A DNA stretch of 64,000 nt, from assembly GCA_951799425.1 (NCBI GenBank), contig OX637406.1, forward strand, positions 24,608,390 to 24,672,389, in the 5' to 3' direction. Positions 45,190 through 55,434 of the stretch are shown here, in pieces. Within the stretch, counting starts at the first letter, position 1; each line of letters starts with the position of its first letter. The translations under genes and the position numbers were made by a program. Under the pieces are notes generated by a model, which did no database searches, was not told the DNA's origin, and saw nothing but the letters and a program-made list of their open reading frames with translations. The stretch comes from Ilex aquifolium. Taxonomy: Eukaryota > Streptophyta > Magnoliopsida > Aquifoliales > Aquifoliaceae.

Positions 45190-47007
45190 GGCTAGGATGA
45201 AAATCCTTGTGCGTGAGTGTAAATAGAAGCAGGACACCCATTAGCAAGTACAAAATTAAAATGCAAAACATGAAGCAAATGATTGTGTCGGTGGAGTGTG
45301 TGGCCATGGTGTTGTAGAAAGTGGATCATTTTACGGAAAAGGGAAGAATAAGAAGAAGAAGAAGAAGAATAGCGGCGAATGGGGGAAATAGGGGAAAGGG
45401 TTGGAGGCCTTATGAAGGCATCCTTTCGGGTCGGGTTGGGTTGGATTGGATTGGATTGGATTGGATTTTTCCAGACCCGACCCCTTTTGTGCCGGTAGAC
45501 GCGAATCTCGGAGAAATATTCTGGATCCATTATGAAAATGGTTTCTACATCTTTAACAAAGTCTTCAAAAAATGGTTTCAAACGCTGACCATTGACAGTA
45601 AAAATATTCCCATTTGATGGATTTTTCACTTCCACTGCTCCATGTCCAAACACTGGTTTGACAATGTAAGGCCCAGTCCACCTTGATCTCAACTTACCAG
45701 GAAACAAGCGGAGCCTTGAATTAAATATGAGGACTTTCTGTGAAGGGACAAAGGATTTTCTCACTATGTTTTTGTCATGAAAAACTATCATTTCCTTTGC
45801 AATTTTGGCATTGTCATATGCCTCATTTCTCAACTCTTCCAACTCATTAATCTGAAGTTTTCTTAAGATTCCAGCCATGTCTAGGTCAAAGTTCATTGTT
45901 TTAATAGCCCAATATGCTCTGTGTTCCAATTCCACAGGTAGGTGACAATGCCTGCCATAGACTAATCGATAATGAGACATGTCTAAAATTATTTTAAAAT
46001 GAGTGCGATATGCCCAGAGTGCATCAATTAGTCTTAACGACCGGGTTTATTATTTTTCTAAAAATCAGTTTGATCTCTCGATTAGCTAATTTAGCCAGTC
46101 CACTAGTCTATTGATGATAAGGGGTTACAATTTTATAAGTAATCAAGTACTTTTCATCAAATTCCAAAAAGGACGATTGCAAAAATGAGCACCCCCATCA
46201 CTTATAATGGATTTAGGAATTCCAAACCTGGACAAAATATTTTCTTTTAAAAATTTGATCACTGTTCGGCGATCATTATTTCGGCATGGAATTGCTTCAA
46301 CCCATTTGGGCACATAGTCAACAGCCACTAAAATATATAGATAGGCAAAGGAAGAAGGAAATGGTCCCATAAAATCGATGTTCCAACAATAAAAAATTTC
46401 AATTACCAGAATTGGGTTCAAGGGCATCATGTTTCTTTTAAAAATGCTTCCCAACCTTTGGCATCTATCATATGTTTGACAAAAGGCATGGACATCTTTA
46501 AAAAGTGTGTGCCAATAAAATCCACACTACAAGGTTTTCGCAACGGTTTTTTTAGATGAAAAATGGCCACCACATGCTTCAGAATGACAAAAAGATATTA
46601 CATGTTTGCTCTCATGATTGGGGATGCAACGCCTTATGATTTAATCCTTATAGTACTTAAACATGTATGGATCCTCCCAAAAGAAATTACGAATCTCCCT
46701 CAGAAATTTCTTCTTATCCATCATTGTAAAGAAAGGAGGAAATGTACTAGTAGCAAGGAAGTTAGCAATATCAGATTCCCATAGTGTTTCCATGACTGTG
46801 AACAGTTGTTCATCAGGAAAATTTTCATTGATTGACAACCTATCCTCATGAAATTCATATGTTTACCTGGATAGATGATCTGCCACCACATTCTCAACAC
46901 CTTTCTAAGAGTATCCATCTTAAGAGTCTTGGATTGGCATCTTTCTTTGTGAGCAAGAATTTTAATGCTGCATGGTCAATGAACACAATAATAGATGAAC
47001 CAACAAG
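45190..47007 (-). pseudogene. pol: pol 3' part of Y1 (RNase H end, integrase), degenerate
   Basis: Minus strand from 47007: RNase H tail (IIVF.DHAALKFLLTKKDANPRLLRWILL) with an internal deletion running into ENVVADHLS-like sequence; then integrase finger region (46.9-46.5 kb, frame-shifted); catalytic core at 46454-46143 (NIDFMGPF, IISDGGAHFCN, giving the two Asp); a deletion removes the Glu region; C-terminal part at 45980 to about 45500 ([26 protein letters not shown] ... [11 protein letters not shown]). The frame then runs on through a GGATT-repeat tail to 45192. Athila lineage. Cut at 47007 by P2. Confidence 0.87.
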
Positions 47008-47175
47008 TGCTTGACTTATTTTGTCGTTCCTAATTTTGACCATGATTCCGGTAATATGTATGTGGCTTATACGGTTAGGTGAGTGTCAGTAATGTGCATG
47101 TGGCTTATGCGGTTAGGTGAGGGTCACTCTCCCTCGGATATCATGCAAAAAATGGGAAAACGGGTGTGTGAATGA

Positions 47176-47210
<35 letters not shown>

Positions 47211-48667
47211 GTGCTCCCCAAGCATAGAGAGACTTTCAAGTGTCGTGTTTTACTTGGAATTGGTATTACAAGGTCGTCTCCTCAGGGAAGGAAGGTGAAT
47301 TGTGTTGAAGGTGATTTTTGTGAAAATAGAAAAGTGTAAAAATATTTTGAATATGTGTTTGGATGAGTTGTGTTCTTGATGAAATGAAATGGAAACAAGT
47401 GTTGGCTAATCCAAAGAGGTCATTCCAATGAGAATGCCAAATCAACTCAAGACATTCTTCTAATGGTGCCTAGACGTTTGATTGATTCGTAGGAAGCGAG
47501 GGACTAAACGAAGGTGAGGATTCAAGCATACCCCGTGAGAAGTCTACGGTGTATCAAGAACTCACAACCACGTCCACACTCAACCTAGTCAAACCAAACC
47601 GTCTTACACTACGAGGAGGAATGAAAAAAGAGTTGATTTAGCATACTCAAGAGGAATTTTTCCTTGGATTAGCCAACTTAAAGCTTAGCTACTCATATTG
47701 AATGCAAGAACATACATAAAGGAAAGAGACATTGTGAACAAATAAAGATTGGAACTTGAATTAATGCAAGAAAAGTTAAACTATGAAGAAGTGCATTTAA
47801 TAAAAGCTTGAAGTGAAAAACTCAATACAACAATGGCAGAATCTGGAATTCATAACTAAACTTGCAATACAATTGAAATAAATGACATTAAGTGTAATAA
47901 ATGAAGCTTACAATAGTCTTAAAGCAGATTACAAGTGAAATGGGTAAAGGAAAAATTCAAAAATCTAACTTCTCTCTGTAAACTATGTATTCCTCCTTGA
48001 GCTTCTCTCTCAAAAATGCTGAACAATGCTGTAAATATGTCAAGTGATCCTTGTATTTTCGTCCATGGAGGTCTTCTAGCATGTGTGATAGGCCTCCCAT
48101 CAATGGAGGCTGAGTTGATGGCTTTGACAGGCTTGGACAAGCCTAGCCTGCAACTTCCCAGGCTTCCCTCTTATCTCTCTTCCTCATAAATGCTTGGGCC
48201 TCCAAAGTCCAACCTTAGGCAAGGGGAGGCATGTATGTGTATAAGAGATGTCAGAGACAAGTGGGAGAATCATAGGTGGTACCCTAAAGTAGAAGGGCTT
48301 GAGTTGCAGGCTGTCTGGCATTTCTGGGCAAAACCTTCCGGAAGGTCAATGCAAACCTTCCGGAAGGTTTATGCAGAGCAAGAAGAAAAATATGTCCAGT
48401 GACCCAAACCTTCCAGAAGGTCGATGCAAACATTCCAAAAGGTTTATTCCAGTAGACAAAATCTTCTGGAAGGTTTTGGCAGTGCATAGGTAGACTAAGT
48501 GCAAACCTTCCGGAAGGTTTATGGCCAAACCTTCCGGAAGGTTTTCATCCAATTTTCCATTTTCTTGGTTTCTTCACCTTTCAATCCTTCCTTTAAGCTA
48601 TCCCCTAATCTTCATTGACATTAAATACTACGATGAGAGCTTAACTCAATCCATTTACAACTCTTCA
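47008..48667 (-). repeat. P2: family-P LTR, truncated by Ap
   Basis: Ends (minus) ...AAGTCAAGCA at 47008, exactly as P3 does at 41079, inside Y1 RNase H. It contains a (GT)n run (about 47183-47204) and an AACCTTCCGGAAGGTT array (48330-48546). The U3 start is missing beyond 48667, where the Ap LTR begins. Confidence 0.82.
48330..48546. repeat. Palindrome array, AACCTTCCGGAAGGTT type, in P2
   Basis: About six 16-bp palindromes, in pairs spaced about 9 bp (tcgatgcaa, tatggccaa). Confidence 0.92.
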
Positions 48668-48962
48668 CCTAATTAGTATGTGAATTAGAATAGTTAAATA
48701 AGCTAACTTAGTAAGCTAAAACAGTAAAAAAAACTGTGTATTAGGGTTTGTGCGTAAACTAGGGTTTATGTGCGTAAATGTTTGAAATTTCAGGGTTTTG
48801 TGCGGAATTGCTGGAAACTACATGGGGCAATCTGTAAAAGCTTAAGAGAACAAGGGCAGCAAGTGCAATATAACCAAGAAATAATTAGAACACTCTGGAG
48901 ATCACCACCACAAACCAGCAAAGGAGCACCGTCCGGACGGTCCCTTTAGGCGGTTTGAGCTC

Positions 48963-51900
48963 TGTGACGCCCCAAAACCCGGGGGTCCTTTATTAACCGT
49001 TGACCATCCGTCAACCCGCGGAAATACTCGTGATAGTCGTATAACCCGACACCACGTCATTCACATGCTTTTAACCGGATTTACCATCCACAAGATCAAT
49101 TATACCTCAAATTATGTCCATTTATGTCATAGGAACCAAAGAAAACCAAGCCCAAAAGCATGGCTAAGCATTTTGAAAATTTCAAATTTTTGGAAAACCT
49201 TCCGGAAGGTTTTGACTCAACCTTCCGGAAGGTTTGCTCACTGGAAAAGTTCTTCCGGAAGGTTTTGCCTTCTGGAAATAGATTGAAAAAATGAAACGTG
49301 TCGGCCTTCCGGAAGGTGTACTCAAACCTTCCGGAAGGTTTTGCTCACTGGAAAGGTTCTTCCGGAAGGTTTTTCTTAACCTTCCGGAAGGTTTTGCCTT
49401 CTGGAAAATAGATTGAAAATGAGACGTGTCGACCTTCCGGAAGGTGTACTCCACCTTCCGGAAGGTTTTACCTTCTGGACCACAATTCTGCCTTAACCTT
49501 CCGGAAGGTGTTAGTGACCTTCCGAAAGGTTTTGCCCAGAATTTCTTCCTTCCTTAGTTTTTCAATTCGAATCCGTTTCAATTTGCTTCAAAATCATCCA
49601 AAACTTATACAATGAAGTTTCTAACATAAAACATTGTTTGTACAAGTTCTATTACAACCCAATACATATATTTACATGTCAATATCAAATTTCCTTAAAA
49701 TTTTTACAAACATTCAAAACAAAGCCACATCCGGCTTTCTTCGTCCTTGAAGCCCGTATGAGGGTCTTCCACCCATGCATATCCCACACCTGAAAATGTT
49801 GTCCCACGAAGGGTGAGCCACGCTCAATAGGATATCCTCCTACAGAGGCTACTCCCCAACCTAAATGCATATGAAATGCGCACATGCAACGATCAACAAG
49901 CATCAACCAATCCAACAAGAGTACACACTTCAATGTTAGAAAGCTACCATGCTATGCCATGTCATGCCATGATATGAGATGGAACTCACTCACGCACCTT
50001 ATCCCGAGTCTTCCCCGACTCACACAACACAATGCAAAAGCCAATGTGTATGAACCCGTCTATTGACGGAAAAACCCTCCCAATGATCGTTTGAATTAAA
50101 AGTTATATCTTTATAAAATCAAATCATTGTTTGAGGCTACCCATTGAATGGGTGTTTTTATATAACAAAATCTTGTGTCTTCCTGGGCAACGGATTTTGG
50201 AATCGCACCGCCGGCTCCGTGGGCCTATCTACACTTTTTGGACTTGCACCGTCGGAGTGTATGAACCAGTGGTTCCGGGTTTTTCACCCGAGGGAGTGTC
50301 TAGCCCTACTTGTTTTACCCGACACAAGTTTTCCTTATGCAATGCAACCGTGCAACTCAGTCGGATCTTCGATCCCGACTTTCCCGAGTTCACATACCAA
50401 CCACCAAGATTTGGTGTTTGATCCACAACACATGCACACACCCACATTCATACCTATGACCCATGAATGCGATGTCAACTCACCCACACACATTCATGTC
50501 TTATAACCATATGTGATGTACCCATGAGAATGCAATGTAATGTACCCTTGCATCTTCTCCACATGTTCAATATGTATGAATGCCATATGAACAACTCAAC
50601 AATAAATCCACATATCCATGGTACTTCATATCATAAGCATATGAATACCATAATTTAACACATTGTCAATATATAGCAAGCATGCATATATCAACATTTC
50701 ATCCAATAACCATTTTCAAACATGTTATCACATAAGCATGCAATTAACATAGCAAACTCATCAATACATCATTTTCACCAAGGCATTTAATCAACACCTT
50801 CGAACCACCCAAAGCATGTAATCATATAATATACTCAATTTCTTCATCAACTCAAGAATTCATATCTAGTGATTTCTACACAATTATACCAAGATATAAT
50901 TTATTCTATCCATTTCTTAATATCCACATATCATAATCTCCCAAGAGAATTATAAAGCAACCACCTCTAAATGCCAATTCCATTTAGAATTTCACTTTAC
51001 CAATTTTCCCATATCCATTTTCTACACTTCAAGTTCCTTTATGAAATTTACCCAACAAGTAAATATATACATCCATTTCATACCAACCTTGCTTAGCACA
51101 TTTGGTACCCATTTCCCACACATGAATTTCATTAGTAGTACAGTAAACTAGAGAATGTGATTTAAATCATGATACCCATTCTCAATACCCATTTCACCCA
51201 AATAACCACAATAGGCAAGTGATACATATATACATACACCTACCCATTCCATATAACCTTCCTAGGTTGGAAATAAACCTAAGTAGGAAGAAAACCCTAC
51301 CTCTTGTAGCGTGTAGAATCGCCGTGGGAAGCTCCTAGAACTCAAAGCAAGCTTGAATCCTTCACTTCCAAATTTTCGGCCCTCCAACGTTCGGTGAAAG
51401 CCGTCGTTTTTGGTACCCACGCGTAGCCCTCGACGCGTAGAGCAACTCTTGTTCTTGGCCCGAATCGATTTGAGCGCTAGAACGGAGTAGATCGTAGAGA
51501 GAAGGTGGAGTTTTCTCTCATTTTCCCTCTCTTCTTTTCTCTCGGCTGAAACCGGGTGAATGGTGAAGGAGAAGTCTGATTTTTCAGACTTTAGGCCCCT
51601 ATTTATATTTTTAGGATACTTGGCCCACAATTGGCCACATGTCCTATTTAATTTTGGGTCCGTTTTAATCCCGAAACGACTAAATTTCGCTCCGGTTCAA
51701 GTTCGAATTATTTTTATTTCAACTTGCCTCTAATATTTCCCCAAACTTTAAAATTTTATAAAAATTTCGTGCACGGGGTCACCCGAGGCCCGTTCGTCTC
51801 GTAAAACGCAAAAATCCGACTATCTCGGAATTCAACGAAATTTGACGTGGTAACTAGATTTCGCGAGACGAATCCAACGGTGGAATCTGTTTCGTCATCC

Positions 51901-51995
51901 GAGATTTAGAAAAATTCAGTTTTTCAACTAGTACCGAAGTGGCAATTCACTTATTGCCCTTGTTCGTCAAAGTTTAAATTTTCCGGGGTTTCACA
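48963..51995 (-). mobile_element. S4: Tekay-like solo LTR, TSD AGCTC
   Basis: TGTGACGCCCC ... GGGTTTCACA, 3033 bp, perfect AGCTC repeats at 48958-48962 and 51996-52000. True orientation minus. Near-identical to S3 once S3 is un-inverted, so it is the reference for that copy. Array of AACCTTCCGGAAGGTT at 49194-49535; conserved U3 block at 51785-51900; TATA-like at about 51595-51608. Confidence 0.95.
49194..49535. repeat. Palindrome array, AACCTTCCGGAAGGTT type, in S4
   Basis: About twelve copies with two longer repeats (about 150 bp, each with 'gattgaaaa.gagacgtgtcg'). Confidence 0.95.
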
Positions 51996-53431
51996 AGCTC
52001 ATCCATCCACCTCCTGCTTCCTGGCTGCCTATATATATGAGAGGCCTCTTCATTTGAAACCGGCTGGGATGGGGAAGAAAGAAAGAAAGGAAGAGACTTG
52101 AGAGCTCCAGGAGAAAACCAAGAAAAAGAAAAGAGAGAAAGAAAAGAGAAACATAGAAAGTCCTAGATCCGGTCTGTCATACTCTTCAGCTGAAACTCTG
52201 TATCTCTACAATTTTGTTATGTCTTTCTATTTGGATAGTTGAACTGCCACCACCTTTTTGTCTTAACTGATATTAAGGGTGGTTGCAATTCAATTGTTCC
52301 TTGCGAAGGAAGTGTCAGTGTTTATATTTTATTTACTGTTGTAATGAAAATTACCCGCACTTCTTGCTTGTCTATAGTAATGGAGTGTGAGTAGTTAGTT
52401 ATATCCTTCAGTGCGGGGTGAACATATGTATAATACTGGCTAACTTGTGGAAATGCCGATGTTTAATTATATAATATATATACCTCCCTTAATTGTTGGA
52501 TGGTTATATTTATATATACTTTACTATATTATATATTGTTATAAACTTCATGCATGATACAGTGATGTACATGATTGGGTGTTACTACGTAGCCCGGAAT
52601 TATGTTATCAGTGAATCATCAACCTGTCGTTTGAATATCTACGGTGTCCAACGGTATGGCTTGACCTCCAAGTGACACTGAGGATGTTTACTGTTGCATG
52701 GTACAATTATCAGATTAATAACCTAAATGATCCTCCTGAATGGCTTGACCTTCTAGATTATTAGGGTTGTTTAACTGATACATAATATTAAACTGACAAT
52801 TGAGTAATTCAAGTATTCCTCCTGAATGGCTTGTCCTTCTGGTTTACTTGGATTAATCAATTGATGCATATGCCTACCAGCTAACCTAAGAAGTTGTTGT
52901 GATATGACTTCATATGCATATATTTACTATAATATTGCCAATTGAGTAATTCAAGCAATCCTCGTGAACGGCTTAACCTTCTGGGTTACTTGGATTAGTC
53001 AATTGTCAAGTATACCACTAGCTAACCTAAGTAGTTGTTGTGTTATGGTTTATATACATCAGACCTACCGGTTGACTTTCCAGTGACTTTAAAGTTAATC
53101 GCTGTAAGGTGGCAATTCCAATATTTAACCAGTATAAAGCATATGAAATCCTTAAACTGAGGGGTACCTTTAATATTATTGTCTTCAATCGACTTACATA
53201 TACACTTACACATATCATTAACTTAGACTAGTCATCAATCTAAGCTCACATCACAAGCTATCTCATGTTACACTACTTAAAAACAACTTCAAAATTTTTA
53301 TTTTATTTCCTAATTATTAAAACTCTTCGTGGGATCAATACTTGGACTTAAACCGACAAAACTACAATTCGACCACTTATACTTTGGTGTATAATATAAA
53401 TCAGATCACAAATTAGGACGAATCAAGTTTT

Positions 53432-53449
53432 TGGCGCCGTTGCCGGGGA
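53432..53449 (+). other. Primer-binding site of Ap, perfect tRNA-Asp
   Basis: TGGCGCCGTTGCCGGGGA, 18-nt complement of plant tRNA-Asp, six bases after the LTR end. Confidence 0.96.
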
Positions 53450-53535
53450 GTTACGGTAATTTGAAATTAAATAAAATAGGGAAGTTGTTTACTTATATTA
53501 TAGATATAGATTGTTTATTTTCTTTTTTATAGTTT

Positions 53536-55434
53536 ATGTCTGTTCATTCATCAGTAGGGTCTGTAAATCAGTCATCTCCTTCGTCTTCATCATCTTCATC
53601 TACACAAGTATCGTTTGAATTAAGTATAGCTCAAAACGTACCTAGGGAAGAAAATCCTAGAGAGCAGGAAGTAGTTCAAAATGTGTGACCTCTAAGAGAA
53701 TATTTAAATCCTACACGAACTAATGTCCCGTCATGTTTTGTTTTTCCAATAGCTGCTTCAAATCTTAATATTAAGCCAGGAACAATACAGTTATTACCAC
53801 AGTTTCATGGTTTGGAAACTGAAAATCCTTATGTTCATATGAAAGAATTTGAAGTCTGTGGAACTTTGCAAGATAATTCTGAAATGATCAAATTAAAATT
53901 TTTTCATTTTTCTTTAAAAGATAAAGCGAAACAGTGGCTTAACTCTTTAAGAGCTAATTCTATCACAAATTGGCAAGCTTTACAAACTGAGTTCTTTAAA
54001 AAAAAAATTCTTGTGCATCGTACTAATACATTAAGACGAAAAATAATGAACTTTTCTGTAAAAGAAGGTGAAACTTTTTATCAATGTTGGGAAAGATTTA
54101 AAGATGTTCTCCAAGCTTGTCCACATCATGCATTTGAAAACAGGACTTTAGTTGGTTTTTTTTATGATGCTCTTCCACTTGCAATGAGACAGTTTGTTGA
54201 AATGATGGCTCAGGGAGAATTTATGAATAAAAATCCTGAAGAAGCATTTCAATTTTTTGATACTATTTCTGAGAGTTCCCAGATTTGGGACTCGACTTCT
54301 TCAAATATAGTCGTAACTAAGCCATCTACGTTCGAAAGAGGAAAATATGTATTAAAGGAAGATGATGATTTAAAAGCTAAAATGACTAATTTATCTCGAA
54401 AACTATAAGCCTTAGAGATGAAAAAAATTAAACAAGTGTCTGTTGTTTCTTCAAGTGACCAAATATGTGAAATTTGTGCGTTGTCAGGACATCCTGCAGC
54501 AGAATGTCCAACTATACCAGCATTCAAAGAAGTTTTGATTGAACAATCTAGTGTTGTTCCAACTTATAATAAGCCTTACTCAAATCCATATTCTAAAACT
54601 TACAATCCAGGATTGAGGAATCATCCAAATTTTAGTTGTAGAAATACACAACCTACAAATCAAACACAAGGTCCACCATAGCCACAGAATCAACAACAGT
54701 ATCAACCATATCAACCCCCACATAGAAGAACTCTGAAAGATACTATGAATCAATTTATTCAAAGCCAAATGAGTTTTAATACTAAAACAACTCAAGCTTT
54801 TAATGATTATCAAGCTCAAAATTCCCAGAGTATTGAGGACATCAAGAGTCATTTAGCTAAATTGACTCAGTCCTTCAGTATATCAGAAAAGGGAAAATTC
54901 TTGTCTCAACCTAAACCTCCACAAAGTCATAATCAAGCTAACACTATATCCTCTGAACCTTCTCCAAGTCAAGTACAAGCAATCACAACACTGAGAAGTG
55001 GTAAGATTATTGACAAGACTATTAAACTTAAAATTTATAAAAAAATACGTAAGTCAATTCCTGTAAATGAACCACTTGAACCTGAACCTTCAGCCGAAAA
55101 GCAACCAAAAATACAAAATGAGAGGGATCCTCCATGTCTTATTCCTTTACCTTGTCCTCAAAGGGTTAAGAAGTTTTCATCTGAAAAAGATCAATTTGAT
55201 ATTTATGAGTTGTTTAAACAAGTAAAGATTAACATTCCTTTGTTGGATGCAATAAAACGAGTTCTAGTTTATGCTAAGTTTTTAAAAGATCTTTGCACAA
55301 CAAAAAGAAAAACAAATGTACGAAAGAAAGCATTTCTAACTGAACAAGTTAGTACTATAATACAACATAATACTCTACTTAAGTACAAAGATCCAGGTAG
55401 TCCTACAGTTACATGTATCATTGGAAATTTTTGA
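53536..55434 (+). pseudogene. gag: gag of Athila element Ap, with in-frame stops
   Basis: ATG at 53536, one constant frame, but stops at 53686 (TGA), 54406 (TAA), 54679 (TAG) and 55432 (TGA). The capsid domain (53.81-54.3 kb) has the Athila phrases LKFFHFSLKDKAKQWLNSL, CWERFKDVLQACPHHAF and FYDALPLAMRQFVEMMAQGEFMN. Then a knuckle-like CEICALSGHPAAEC (C-x2-C-x4-H-x4-C), a Gln/Pro linker, and ITTLRSGKIIDK. At 54679 the Am copy reads Gln, so that stop looks like CAG to TAG. Not translatable as is. Confidence 0.9.

Larger units (their letters stand above)
16134..47007 (-). mobile_element. Y1: Athila-like element with third ORF, 3' LTR heavily nested
   Basis: On the minus strand: pol end (47007 to about 45190), spacer, third ORF (43636 to 40817, split by P3), spacer, PPT-like aatatttaggttgggg (about 39057-39075), then a 3' LTR starting TGAT at 39056. 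The LTR is now in pieces: 38429-39056, 34257-34700 (inverted), 21484-21720 and 16134-16601. Together they make about 1.77 kb, the length of the intact sister LTR at 58408-60170. Its 5' part is cut off by P2. Confidence 0.85.
48668..53425 (+). repeat. 5' LTR of Ap (split by S4 at 48963-51995)
   Basis: TAATTAGTATGTGAA... to ...GGACGAATCA, about 1.7 kb without S4. TATA-like ctatatatat at about 52029-52038. Colinear with Am LTR on the minus strand (15114-11072). Confidence 0.85.

Noticed and set aside
53432..53449. tRNA-Asp or tRNA-Met gene fragments
   Set aside because: Only 11-18 nt complementary to the tRNA 3' end, at LTR ends: these are primer-binding sites.
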